A stretch of DNA of 26,489 nt, from assembly GCA_036276035.1 (NCBI GenBank), contig DASUCM010000012.1, positions 1-26,489 of the forward strand. Reading direction: 5' to 3'. The first letter of the stretch is position 1. Every line of letters starts with the position of its first letter. Source of the stretch: JACDAF01 sp036276035 (GTDB lineage: Bacteria > Chloroflexota > Limnocylindria > P2-11E). Under the pieces are notes generated by a model. It did no database searches. It was given only the letters and a program-made list of their open reading frames with translations, and was not told the origin of the DNA. Below are positions 1-7,143 of this stretch, in pieces. The position numbers and the translations under genes are program-made.

Positions 1-2
1 TC

Positions 3-146
3 GGTCCGGGTCAGGTCGCCTGGTTCCAGTTCGACGTCCAGGCCCCGAGCGCCCCTGGCACCTACCGCCTCGCCATCCGCCCGCTCATCGAGGGCGCGCA
101 ATGGCTCGAGGACTACGGCGTGTTCTGGTTCGTCACCGTCAAGTAG
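3..146 (+). CDS. C-terminal end of an NBR1-Ig-like domain protein (partial)
   Basis: The reading frame is open from the left edge to a TAG stop at 144-146 and gives 47 residues. The pattern of an aromatic-rich strand, then APGTYRLAIRPLIEG, then WLEDYGVFWFVTVK is what I expect at the end of the Ig-like domain first described in NBR1, often found as the last domain of secreted Chloroflexota proteins. In those proteins it is thought to be a surface adhesion or spacer module. The rest of the protein lies outside the window, so its main function cannot be stated. It converges on the small membrane-protein gene, with only six bases between the two stop codons. Confidence 0.6.
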   Translation, partial: GPGQVAWFQFDVQAPSAPGTYRLAIRPLIEGAQWLEDYGVFWFVTVK

Positions 147-152
147 CGAGGG

Positions 153-377
153 TCAGGCGGGCGGGCCGTTCTTCCTGAGCTCCCGATAGATGAACGCGAG
201 CAGCACGACGGTCGCTGCCTGCGGAAAGAGGATCGCGCCTGCGACGACGAAGGCCCCCAACGCCAGCTCGCTCGGCGAGCCGCGTGTCCCGCGCCTCGAC
301 GACACGAGCAGCAGGATCGCCGCGGCCGCGATGAGCGCGATGAGGACGAACGCGAGGTCGACGCTCCCGGGGGTCAC
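153..377 (-). CDS. Small two-helix membrane protein, unknown function
   Basis: I place the start at a GTG at 375-377. It overlaps the TGA of the aldehyde dehydrogenase as GTGA, the same junction used elsewhere in this operon. The frame is open further upstream (an ATG at 434), but that part only shadows the dehydrogenase end. The product is 74 residues with two hydrophobic segments, about residues 6-26 and 37-63, a basic loop (SSRRGTRGSP) between them and a polar tail (YRELRKNGPPA). I recognise no family. The tight coupling suggests co-translation with the dehydrogenase; function is unknown. Confidence 0.5.
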   Translation of the reverse strand: MTPGSVDLAFVLIALIAAAAILLLVSSRRGTRGSPSELALGAFVVAGAILFPQAATVVLLAFIYRELRKNGPPA

Positions 378-1855
378 GGGTCGATCTGGGCTCGCTGCAG
401 CTTCCCTGAGTAGTCGACGTAGATCGACTTCCACTCCGAGTACACGTCGAGCGCGGCGCGCCCGGCCTCGCGGTGGCCGTTGCCCGTCGCCTTCATCCCG
501 CCGAACGGGAGCTGGATCTCCGCGCCGATCGTCCCGGCGTTCACGTACACAAGGCCGGTCTCGGCATCCCGCATGAAGCGGAAGGCGCGGTTCACGTCAC
601 GCGTGTAGACCGAGCACGAGAGCCCGTACTTCGTCCCGTTCAGGACCTTGATCGCCTCGTCGGTGTCGCTCACCTCGATGACCGCCGTGACCGGGCCGAA
701 GATCTCCTCCTGCGCGACGCGCATGTTCGCCTTCACGTCGATGAGGACGGTCGGCTCGTGGAAGTAGCCCTTCGAGAGCGGGCCCTCGCTGAACGTGTGC
801 CCGCCGGCGGCGACGGTGGCGCCTTCCTGCTCGGCGATCGGGATGTACGAGTGGATCTTCTCGAGGGCGGTGTCGGAGACGACCGGTCCGACGTCGGTCG
901 TCGTCTCGAGCCCGTCGCCCAGCCGCAGCTTCTTCGCGCGCGAGACGAGCTTGCCGACGAGGTCGCTCGCGATCGCGCGGTTCGCGATGACGCGCGACGC
1001 GGCGGTGCAGCGCTGCCCTGAGGTGCCGAATGCGCTCCACACGATGCCGTCGATCGCGAGGTCGACGTCGGCGTCGTCGAGGACGACGATCGCGTTCTTG
1101 CCGCCGAGCTCGCAGGACACGCGCTTCAGCAGCTTTCCGCCGAGCTCGCCGATGCGCGATCCCGTGTCCGAAGAGCCGGTGAACGACACGAGATCGACGC
1201 CCGGGTGCATGACGAGCGCGTCGCCGATCTCCGCGCCGGAGCCGAGGACGAGGTTCAGCACGCCCTTCGGCAGCCCGGCCTCCTCCATGATCTCGACGAG
1301 CCGCGTCGCGAGGATCGGCGTGTACGAGGCGGGCTTGAAGACGACGGTGTTGCCGAGGATGAGCGCCGGCATGATCTTCCAGGTCGGGATCGCGAACGGG
1401 AAGTTCCACGGCGTGATCGCCGCGACCACGCCGAGCGGGTGCCGCATGCTCATCGCCCACTTGTTCGGCAGCTCGGCGGGGACGACGTCGCCGAACTGGC
1501 GGCGCCCCTCGCCGGCCGTGTAATAGACCATGTCGATGCCCTCCTGGACATCGCCACGCGCCTCTGCGACGACCTTGCCCATCTCGCGCGTCATCTCGCG
1601 CGCGAGCTCCTCCTTGCGGCGGACCATGATCTCGCCGGCCTTGTAGAGGATCTCGCCGCGCTTCGGCGCCGGGTAGAGCCGCCACCGCTCGTACGCGGAC
1701 CGCGCGGCCTGCACGGCGCGATCGACATCGGCCTTGGTGGAGGCCGTGCCCTTCGCGATGACCTCGCCGTTCGCCGGATTGAAGACGTCGAAGCTCTTGC
1801 CGCTCTGCGACTCGACCCACTCGCCCCCGATGTAGTTCCGCAGCTCGAGGGTCAC
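374..1855 (-). CDS. NAD(P)-dependent aldehyde dehydrogenase
   Basis: This 493-residue protein is a full-length member of the ALDH superfamily, which oxidises aldehydes to carboxylates with NAD(P)+ in the cytoplasm. The catalytic residues are all visible: Asn151 in TPWNF, Lys174 in FKPA, Glu249 in CELGGKN and the nucleophile Cys283 in SGQRCTAASR. The dinucleotide loop FTGSSDTG is at 225-232 and EEIFGP is in the C-terminal half. The sequence reminds me most of the alpha-ketoglutaric semialdehyde dehydrogenase branch (2,5-dioxopentanoate oxidation), but substrate cannot be fixed from motifs. The start is GTG at 1853-1855, overlapping the upstream small gene's TGA as GTGA. No sugar-acid catabolic genes lie beside it, so a general detoxifying role is equally possible. 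Confidence 0.9.
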   Translation of the reverse strand: MTLELRNYIGGEWVESQSGKSFDVFNPANGEVIAKGTASTKADVDRAVQAARSAYERWRLYPAPKRGEILYKAGEIMVRRKEELAREMTREMGKVVAEARGDVQEGIDMVYYTAGEGRRQFGDVVPAELPNKWAMSMRHPLGVVAAITPWNFPFAIPTWKIMPALILGNTVVFKPASYTPILATRLVEIMEEAGLPKGVLNLVLGSGAEIGDALVMHPGVDLVSFTGSSDTGSRIGELGGKLLKRVSCELGGKNAIVVLDDADVDLAIDGIVWSAFGTSGQRCTAASRVIANRAIASDLVGKLVSRAKKLRLGDGLETTTDVGPVVSDTALEKIHSYIPIAEQEGATVAAGGHTFSEGPLSKGYFHEPTVLIDVKANMRVAQEEIFGPVTAVIEVSDTDEAIKVLNGTKYGLSCSVYTRDVNRAFRFMRDAETGLVYVNAGTIGAEIQLPFGGMKATGNGHREAGRAALDVYSEWKSIYVDYSGKLQRAQIDP

Positions 1856-1977
1856 TGGATGGCGCCCCCGTAGAAGAGCCAGATCGTGAGCCCGCCGACC
1901 GCGACGATGCCGAGGAAGATGAGCAGGAAGGCGATGTTCGCCTGGCGGTCGGGGTCGGAGGAGTCGAAGAAGCTCAC
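1852..1977 (-). CDS. Single-helix small membrane protein upstream of the aldehyde dehydrogenase
   Basis: A 41-residue frame with a GTG start at 1975-1977 reads SFFDSSDPDRQANIAFLL and then a strongly hydrophobic stretch ending WLFYGGAIQ. This gives a polar N-terminus and one transmembrane helix at about residues 16-36. Three things support it: its TGA overlaps the dehydrogenase GTG as GTGA, a TAACCT box lies seven bases before the start, and the hydrophobic pattern is coherent. There is no Shine-Dalgarno sequence. I do not recognise the family. It may be the first gene of the three-gene operon ending at 153. Confidence 0.5.
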   Translation of the reverse strand: MSFFDSSDPDRQANIAFLLIFLGIVAVGGLTIWLFYGGAIQ

Positions 1978-1984
1978 GGAGCGA

Positions 1985-1990
1985 AGGTTA
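1985..1990 (-). promoter_or_regulatory. Candidate -10 box for a leaderless transcript (small membrane gene/aldehyde dehydrogenase)
   Basis: On the minus strand TAACCT is followed by seven bases and then the GTG start at 1977. That places the expected transcription start at or within a base or two of the start codon. No clear -35 box is visible. The same TAnnnT spacing recurs at other genes here. Confidence 0.35.
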
Positions 1991-2050
1991 TCGCGGACGC
2001 GGCGCGCGAGCGCGCCTAGCGGGGGACCCTCGCGTCATCGGCGTCGTCTG

Positions 2051-2123
2051 TGGAGCTGAGGGGAGTCGAACCCCTGACCTCTTGAGTGCGATTCAAGCGC
2101 TCTCCCAACTGAGCTACAGCCCC
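2051..2123 (-). tRNA. tRNA-Ala (anticodon CGC)
   Basis: The reverse complement folds into a standard 73-base cloverleaf. It has a 7-bp acceptor stem (GGGGCTG/CAGCTCC) with the G3:U70 wobble that is the classic alanine identity element, and a D arm GCTC/GAGC. The anticodon stem is CTTGA/TCAAG with loop ATCGCAC (anticodon CGC), and the T arm is AGGGG-TTCGACT-CCCCT. The discriminator base is A, and CCA is not encoded because CAG follows. It reads the GCG codon, heavily used in this GC-rich window. It lies downstream of rsfS on the same strand. Confidence 0.95.
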
Positions 2124-2155
2124 GAAAAGGCCTTCGGCATCTTCGGACACAGCCC

Positions 2156-2174
2156 CCCGCGGCGAAGCCGCGGG
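2156..2174 (-). terminator. GC-rich hairpin between rsfS and tRNA-Ala
   Basis: A perfect 8-bp inverted repeat (CCCGCGGC/GCCGCGGG) with a three-base loop lies between the rsfS stop and tRNA-Ala, both on the minus strand. The stem is very stable, but there is no T-tract after it. It could end the obg-nadD-rsfS transcript, act as a processing site ahead of the tRNA, or both. Confidence 0.4.
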
Positions 2175-2251
2175 AACAGCCGTTGGCATGAGAAGGGTAC
2201 AGGAACCTCGCACCGCGACGCCTCGCTCGCGCGGGTACCGGCCCCCGCGCG

Positions 2252-2596
2252 TCACTCGACCCGCAGCACCACCGGCGCGTCGCCCCAGAGGCGCTCGAGG
2301 CGATAGAGGGCCCGCTCCTCGGGCACGAAGACGTGGACGATGACGTCGCCGAGGTCGATGAGCACCCAGCGGCCCGCGGCGTAGCCCTCGATACCCACGG
2401 GCTGCCGCCCTCTCTCCTTGGACTTCTCCACGATGCCGTCGGCGATCGCCTGCACCTGCCGCTCGCCGCGGCCGCTGCAGATGACGAAGAGGTCCGCGAT
2501 CGACGTCACCTCGGAGACGTTCATCACGAGGATGTCCTCGGCCTTCTTGTCCCCGGCCGCCTCGACCACGAGGTCGGCGAGCTCGCGTGGCTTCAG
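2252..2596 (-). CDS. rsfS: Ribosomal silencing factor RsfS
   Basis: RsfS (Iojap/RsfA family) binds ribosomal protein uL14 on the 50S subunit and blocks subunit joining under poor nutrition. From Leu-Lys-Pro-Arg-Glu the protein is 114 residues, close to the family's usual 105-120. It shows the family landmarks: ADLVVEAAGDKKAEDI near the start, then SIADLFVICSG, GYAAGRWVLIDLGDVIVHVF and a terminal YRLERLWGDAP. The start is unusual. No ATG, GTG or TTG occurs where the domain begins, but a CTG at 2594-2596 overlaps the nadD TGA as CTGA, mirroring the GTGA junctions of this operon. Alternatives are an ATG at 2740, deep inside nadD, or a GTG at 2569, which would clip the domain. It follows nadD as in many bacteria. 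Confidence 0.9.
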   Translation of the reverse strand: MKPRELADLVVEAAGDKKAEDILVMNVSEVTSIADLFVICSGRGERQVQAIADGIVEKSKERGRQPVGIEGYAAGRWVLIDLGDVIVHVFVPEERALYRLERLWGDAPVVLRVE

Positions 2597-3183
2597 GTCG
2601 TCTTTCGCGGCAGGTCCTCCGTCGTTCGATACAGGCCTCTGCGCTCGAGGTGTCGCCGGGCGTCGTCCGGAACAAGGTACCTGAGCGACCGCCCGCGGGC
2701 CGCCCTCGCGCGCAGCTCGCGCGAGCTGATGTCGAGGCACGGCGCGTCGAACACCATGAGCCGCTCGTCACCGGTGGGGTCGGGGGCACCCGGACGCGAG
2801 GCGACCAGCAGCACCGCGAGCTCGCGGATCCGCTCGGGCGAGCGCCAGCGGTGGAACTCGCTCACCGCGTCGGCGCCCATCACGAGGTAGAGCTCGCCTT
2901 CGTCCCGGAGGCGTTCGAGGGTGTCGACCGTGTACGACGTCCCCTCGCGGTCGAGCTCGATCGTCGAGACCGTGAAGCGCGGCTCGTCCTGCGTGGCGAG
3001 CCGCAGCATCGTGAGCCGGTCCTGCTCGGACGCGAACGGTCCGCGGTCCTTCAGCGGCGACCGGCGCGCGGGGACGAAGATCACGCGGTCGAGCGGGACG
3101 CACTCGAGCGCCGCCTGCGCGATCGAGAGGTGGCCGACGTGGATCGGATCGAACGTCCCGCCGAAGACCCCGACCTTCGTCAC
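2593..3183 (-). CDS. nadD: Nicotinate-mononucleotide adenylyltransferase NadD
   Basis: NadD transfers AMP from ATP to nicotinate mononucleotide, a step of NAD biosynthesis in the cytoplasm. The 196-residue protein opens with KVGVFGGTFDPIHVGHL, which contains the nucleotidyltransferase HxGH motif at His15 and His18. It continues with FVPARRSPLK (a substrate-binding loop), a GADAV segment typical of NadD, and the ISSRELR signature of the ISSTxxR type near residue 155. The start is GTG at 3181-3183, overlapping the obg TGA as GTGA; a longer frame in the same phase upstream only shadows obg. Its length is typical. It sits in the conserved obg-nadD-rsfS order. Confidence 0.95.
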   Translation of the reverse strand: MTKVGVFGGTFDPIHVGHLSIAQAALECVPLDRVIFVPARRSPLKDRGPFASEQDRLTMLRLATQDEPRFTVSTIELDREGTSYTVDTLERLRDEGELYLVMGADAVSEFHRWRSPERIRELAVLLVASRPGAPDPTGDERLMVFDAPCLDISSRELRARAARGRSLRYLVPDDARRHLERRGLYRTTEDLPRKTT

Positions 3184-4436
3184 AGCCCCGCGTCCTTCCA
3201 CTCGAGCTCGAGCCCGCCGATCCGCACGGTGTCGCCTTCCTTCACGCCCTGCTTGCGCAGCTCGCGCTCCACACCGGTGCGCGCGAGCATCCGGTGGAAG
3301 TACGCGCTCGCCTCGGGGCTCGTCCAGTCGATCCCGCCGGCGAGCCGCTCGACGCGCTCGCCCGTCACGCGGAACCCCTCCGGCAGCTTCTCGACGGCCC
3401 ACTCGCGTCCCGAGCCCTTGAACGCGATGCGTCGCTCCGCTGCGGCAGCGGGCGCGGCGGGGGCACGCTCGGGCACGCGCGAGAAGAGCTCCTTGTTGAG
3501 CGCGTCGACGCCGTCGCCGCTCGCGGCGGACATCGGCACGGCGGGCGCGAGCGACCGGGTCAGCTCCGCGATCTTCTCGCGCGCGTCCGGAAGGTCCGTC
3601 TTGTTCAGGGCGTAGAGCCGCGGCAGCTCGGGGACGCCGCGGCCGTAGGCCTCGAGCTCGGCCTCGACGACCCGCACGTCGGCGAGCGGGTCCTCGCGCG
3701 AGGCGTCCACGACGTGCACGAGGAAGCGCGTGCGCTCGACGTGGCGAAGGAACTCCTCGCCGAGCCCGGCGCCGGCGTGCGCGCCCTCGATGAGTCCCGG
3801 CAGGTCCGCGACGACGAGCTCGCGCTCGTCGAGGCGCGCGACCCCGAGGTTCGGGGTGAGCGTCGTGAAGGCGTAGGCGGCGATCTTCGGCTGCGCTCGC
3901 GTGAGCGCGGCGAGGAGGGTCGACTTCCCGGCGTTCGGCAGGCCGACGAGCCCGACGTCCGCGATGAGCTTCAGCTCCAGCTCGATCTCGCGCGCCTCGC
4001 CGGGCTGCCCGTCCTCCGCGATGCGAGGCACCTGCCGCACGCTCGAGACGAACCGGGCGTTCCCCTTTCCCCCGCGCCCACCGCGCGCGATGACGAGCTC
4101 CTCGCCAGGCGAGACGAGATCCGCGACGGCCTCGCCTGTGCCGATGTCGCGGACGACGGTCCCGGGCGGCACGCGCACGACGACGTCCTTCCCCGCCTTC
4201 CCGCTGCGCTTCTTCCCCGCGCCGTCGCCACCGCGCGTCGCCGCGACCGTCCGCACGAAGCGCAGCTCGGACAGCGTGCTCGTGCTGTCGTCGACGCGGA
4301 GCACGACGTCGCCGCCACGGCCGCCGTCGCCGCCGTCGGGACCGCCGCGCGGCACGTGCGCCTCGCGGCGGAAGGAGATGACGCCCTTGCCGCCATCGCC
4401 CCCGCGGACGGTGACACGCGCGCGGTCGAGGAACAT
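3180..4436 (-). CDS. obg: Obg-family GTPase (ObgE/CgtA)
   Basis: Obg is an essential large-subunit assembly GTPase also tied to the stringent response. The 418-residue protein has three parts. The glycine-rich Obg fold spans residues 1-158 (RGGDGGKGVISFRRE, then repeated GGDGG runs). The G domain carries G1 GLPNAGKS at 165-172, G2 threonines in AFTTLTPNLG, G3 DLPG at 211-214, G4 NKTD at 278-281 and G5 SAA at 303-305. The C-terminal OCT domain ends GDTVRIGGLELEWKD. The start is ATG at 4434-4436, one base overlapping the upstream gene's TGA (TGATG). A longer in-phase frame to 4913 is only a shadow of that gene. All GTPase motifs look intact. Confidence 0.96.
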   Translation of the reverse strand: MFLDRARVTVRGGDGGKGVISFRREAHVPRGGPDGGDGGRGGDVVLRVDDSTSTLSELRFVRTVAATRGGDGAGKKRSGKAGKDVVVRVPPGTVVRDIGTGEAVADLVSPGEELVIARGGRGGKGNARFVSSVRQVPRIAEDGQPGEAREIELELKLIADVGLVGLPNAGKSTLLAALTRAQPKIAAYAFTTLTPNLGVARLDERELVVADLPGLIEGAHAGAGLGEEFLRHVERTRFLVHVVDASREDPLADVRVVEAELEAYGRGVPELPRLYALNKTDLPDAREKIAELTRSLAPAVPMSAASGDGVDALNKELFSRVPERAPAAPAAAAERRIAFKGSGREWAVEKLPEGFRVTGERVERLAGGIDWTSPEASAYFHRMLARTGVERELRKQGVKEGDTVRIGGLELEWKDAGL

Positions 4437-5623
4437 CAGGCGGCCTCGAGCAGGCGCGCGATCGCGGCATCCATGCCGACCGGTGCGTCCGCCTTCGGGG
4501 CGAGCGCGATCGCGCGGCGCGCGTCCGCACCGAGGTCGCGCAGGACCACGCTGGCACCGGCGTCGCCGGCGAGCGCCGCGAGCGCGTCGAGCTCGCTCGC
4601 GCGATCGGTGAGCCCCGGCAGGGCGAGCACGCAGAGCGTGACGCGCGCGCCCGCCTCGCGCGCCATGCCGATCGAGGCGCGGACGTCGGTATAGCGGTAG
4701 CGGATCGGGCCGTGGAGCGCGTCGTAGGTGTCCGTCCGCGCGCTGCAGAGGCGGATGGTGACCTCGCCGAGCCCGGCCTCGATGAGGCGGCGCAGCGCGG
4801 ACGCAGACGAGCCGTTCGTCTCGAGATGCACCCGCGCGCTCGGCAGCGCGTGCCGGATCCGCGCGATCGCGTCCTCGAGGAGACGGACGGCGGTCAGCGG
4901 CTCTCCCTCGCACGCGCGCCCGAACGACACCGCCTCGCCGCCCGCGGCGAAGTGCGCGAGCGCGATCTCGGCGATCTCGGCCGCGCTCGGCCGGAACGCC
5001 GCGCCCTCCTTTGGCGACGCGTCGGGCCGTGCGCGGGGCGCGACGACCGCTGGCGGCGACTCGTTCGCTCGCGCGCTCACCGGCAGGGCCGCGACGCCCT
5101 CACCGCGGATCGCGCTGCGCGCGCCGGCGCAGGCGTGATCACGCGCGCACCGCGCGAGCTGGCGCGCGAGGCGGTTGCCCGGGCGCGCCTGCAGGCCCTG
5201 CGTGCCCTGGGCGGTCCCGGCCTCCGTCGGCCCCCCGTTGCGCTGGTGGAGGTCGGGCGCCGTCGGCACCGCGGCCACATACAGCGCGCCCGAGTCATCC
5301 GCGCACACCGCCGCCGTCGGGAGCGGTGCGAGCGGCGATTCGCGGAGACCCTCGTCGCGATAGGCGGGGTGGAGGGTGCGCGTGTATCCGGCCGGGAGGA
5401 CCGCGCCGAGCGCCCAGCGTGATGCGCCGATGGGCCGCGCGCGGCCCTGACGGTCGAGGCCCTCGGCCTCGCGCGCGAGCGGCACGAGCGTCGCGCCTTC
5501 GGGGAGCGGGATGGCCGTGTCGAGCTCGACCGTCCGCGAGCCGTCGAAGGCGCAGGCGGCCCAGTCCGCGGACACGTACACGCGGCCGGAGCGGTCGGAG
5601 TGGACGGCGGAGAACACCTTCAA
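4436..5623 (-). CDS. Radical-SAM-fold protein lacking the cluster cysteines
   Basis: The 395-residue protein looks like the radical SAM proteins that I recall next to obg in Chloroflexota. The N-terminal part (MKVFSAVHSDRSGRVYVSAD, AVLPAGYTRTLHPAYRD) resembles their conserved leader domain. From about residue 208 there is a barrel-like region with a GRACEGEPL motif (GGEP-like, SAM contact), HLETNGS, and VTLCVLALPGLTDRASELDAL. Where the CxxxCxxC motif should sit (residues 181-198, after LPVS) it reads ARANESPPAVV with no Cys, and no other frame supplies one. Cys159 and Cys165 in RCARDHAC are upstream and not in CxxxCxxC spacing. The start is TTG at 5621-5623; a GTG at 5617 with AGGG seven bases upstream is an alternative. 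It is likely co-transcribed with obg; the biochemical role is unknown. Confidence 0.65.
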   Translation of the reverse strand: MKVFSAVHSDRSGRVYVSADWAACAFDGSRTVELDTAIPLPEGATLVPLAREAEGLDRQGRARPIGASRWALGAVLPAGYTRTLHPAYRDEGLRESPLAPLPTAAVCADDSGALYVAAVPTAPDLHQRNGGPTEAGTAQGTQGLQARPGNRLARQLARCARDHACAGARSAIRGEGVAALPVSARANESPPAVVAPRARPDASPKEGAAFRPSAAEIAEIALAHFAAGGEAVSFGRACEGEPLTAVRLLEDAIARIRHALPSARVHLETNGSSASALRRLIEAGLGEVTIRLCSARTDTYDALHGPIRYRYTDVRASIGMAREAGARVTLCVLALPGLTDRASELDALAALAGDAGASVVLRDLGADARRAIALAPKADAPVGMDAAIARLLEAA

Positions 5624-5678
5624 ACCCTAATCGCTGCGCTGCCTCCGGCTGCTTCGCGATCAGGGGCCCGCGGAGCGG

Positions 5679-6827
5679 CTACTGCCCGAGCGGGTTGACG
5701 AACCGTCCGTTGATCTTGGTCTCCCAGTGCACGTGAGGGCCGGTGGTCACGCCGGTCATCCCGATCGAGGCGACGGGCTGGCCGCGCTCGACGGCCTGGC
5801 CGGGGCTCACGAACACGGCACCCGTGTGGTAGTAGCAGTTCTCCACGGCTCCGTCGCGGACGCAGACGCTGAGGCCGCCGACCGGGACCCAGCCCGTCGA
5901 GCTGACGACGCCCGACGTCACGGCGACGAGGGTGGTCCCGTACGGCGCGGCGAGGTCCACGCCGGTGTGGCCGCCCCACATGTACTGCGTGATGACGCCG
6001 GCCGTCGGCCACAGGCCGCCCGGGCCCTGCGCCGGCGCGGCGGCGGGTGCCGCGGCGCGGGCGATGAGCGTCGGACGCGAGGGCTCCGGATCGACGGTCT
6101 GGTACACGAGCGCGGGGAGCTCGGCGCCCGGCACGAAGACGAGCTTGCCGACCGCGAAGTGCTCCGGCTCGAAGTGCAGGCGGTTGTAGTCCTTGATGAC
6201 GGCGGTCTCGACCTTGAAGCGCGCGGCGACCGACTCGATGGTGTCGCCCTCGGCGACCGTGTAGAGCGCGCCGTTGCCCGGAGGGATGCGGATCGAGCGG
6301 CCGACCTCGAGGTTCAGCGGGTCGGTGATGCCGTTCGCGTACGCGATCGCCTCCGGCGAGACCCCGAAGAAGTTCGACATGCTGCCGAGCGTGTCGGCCG
6401 CGCCCATCCTGTACTCGCGGATCGGCCGAACGCCGTCGGCGTTCACGGTGACCGGCGCCCGGCCCGCGGTGATCGTCATACCCCGGGCGGCAGACTGGGC
6501 GCGCGGTGCGTCCGCGACGGCGAGGAGCGTCGACGGGGCGCCTACCGGCGCGCTCGCCGACGCGGCGGATGCGGCGACCGGGAGCGAGAGCACGAGGGCG
6601 GCGACACCGAGGTTCACGACCCAGCGGAGGCCGGTGGTCGCGGCGAAGGAGCGGAGCCGGCGGGGGCTCAGGCCGTCGCGGATGTCGGCGAGCTGCTCTG
6701 CGATCTCAGCGCGCGAGCGGCGGAGCTTGCGTGAGGTGGTCGCTGCCCAGCGCTGGGACATCCGGCGGGTGGACCGTGTGGCGTGGGCACGGGCCCGAGC
6801 GGATGACTGCACTGCGACAACTGCCAA
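5679..6827 (-). CDS. Membrane-anchored LysM / M23 peptidoglycan endopeptidase
   Basis: This is a cell-wall hydrolase of 382 residues. A basic cytoplasmic N-terminus (1-66) precedes one transmembrane or uncleaved signal segment (67-90). A low-complexity linker follows, then two LysM peptidoglycan-binding repeats (about 137-182 and 187-233), a Pro/Ala linker, and an M23 (lysostaphin-type) domain. Metal ligands are His287 and Asp291 in GGHTGVD and His367 in HVHWE; catalytic histidines are His334 and His365. All are present, so the enzyme should be active against peptide cross-links outside the membrane. The start is TTG at 6825-6827 with GGGAGG seven bases upstream. A good promoter and folded leader lie ahead. 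It precedes the radical-SAM-like/obg genes on the same strand by 55 bases. Confidence 0.9.
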   Translation of the reverse strand: MAVVAVQSSARARAHATRSTRRMSQRWAATTSRKLRRSRAEIAEQLADIRDGLSPRRLRSFAATTGLRWVVNLGVAALVLSLPVAASAASASAPVGAPSTLLAVADAPRAQSAARGMTITAGRAPVTVNADGVRPIREYRMGAADTLGSMSNFFGVSPEAIAYANGITDPLNLEVGRSIRIPPGNGALYTVAEGDTIESVAARFKVETAVIKDYNRLHFEPEHFAVGKLVFVPGAELPALVYQTVDPEPSRPTLIARAAAPAAAPAQGPGGLWPTAGVITQYMWGGHTGVDLAAPYGTTLVAVTSGVVSSTGWVPVGGLSVCVRDGAVENCYYHTGAVFVSPGQAVERGQPVASIGMTGVTTGPHVHWETKINGRFVNPLGQ

Positions 6828-6935
6828 AATGACGCCTCCCCAAGCTCGTTTCTGCGCTGAAAGGCGCTCTCACGAGCACCCTTCCCTTCTCCCCACGAGT
6901 GGCCTGTACGTATTCCGTACGCGGTGGCCGAGGAC
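6828..6935 (-). promoter_or_regulatory. Structured 5' leader of the M23 peptidase gene
   Basis: This is the stretch from the predicted transcription start to the TTG. On the minus strand a GTACG/CGTAC hairpin (6906-6920, five-base loop) is framed by GGCC copies that can pair. Nearer the gene is a 6-bp GCTCGT/ACGAGC stem (6844-6849 with 6872-6877) enclosing a GCGC/GCGC stem. The ribosome-binding site GGGAGG is at 6835-6840. Leaders of cell-wall hydrolase genes are often riboswitches, but I could not match this to a known class. Confidence 0.45.
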
Positions 6936-6941
6936 AGGGTC

Positions 6942-6971
6942 ACCATACGGGCCGTCCTCGGAACGTGTCAA
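6942..6971 (-). promoter_or_regulatory. Sigma-A-type promoter for the M23 peptidase gene
   Basis: The minus strand has a perfect TTGACA -35 box (6966-6971), an 18-base spacer and TATGGT as -10 (6942-6947). Transcription would start near 6935, giving a leader of about 108 bases. Confidence 0.7.
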
Positions 6972-7105
6972 CCGCGCAACGGGCTGATGACCGCCTCGAT
7001 ACCGAATATCCCCCGGGTCATCCCACCTTCGTACGGGGGGTGGGCGACCGAGCGACGTGATCGCGGCGTTACGAAGCGGCGCAGACCGTCCACATATGGG
7101 CGCGT
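6972..7105. other. Intergenic region between divergent M23 peptidase and nuoA
   Basis: No gene is supported here. With the flanking leader and promoters it forms a gap of about 316 bases between the two divergent coding regions. It holds a CCCACC/GGTGGG inverted repeat (7022-7027 with 7039-7044) whose loop contains CGTACG, a possible operator ahead of the nuo operon. A second weak promoter-like pair, TTACGA and CATATG with an 18-base spacer, lies at about 7071-7100. Confidence 0.35.
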
Positions 7106-7134
7106 TTGCCCCTGCCGAGGGCCGTTCTTACGCT
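7106..7134 (+). promoter_or_regulatory. Candidate promoter of the nuo operon
   Basis: TTGCCC (7106-7111) and TACGCT (7129-7134) are 17 bases apart. The -10 box ends nine bases before the preferred nuoA GTG at 7144, so the transcript would have almost no leader. AGGGA at 7135-7139 could still serve as a short-spaced ribosome-binding site. Confidence 0.45.
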
Positions 7135-7143
7135 AGGGACTCC

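Noticed and set aside
2016..2789. Minus-strand ORF containing a VAQLGERLNRTQEVRGSTPLSS-like end
   Set aside because: That string is the well-known translation of a tRNA gene; it overlaps tRNA-Ala, rsfS and nadD and is not coding.
5030..5083. Frameshift hiding the radical SAM cysteines
   Set aside because: I read all three frames of this strand and none contains TGC or TGT in the stretch; one even has a stop.
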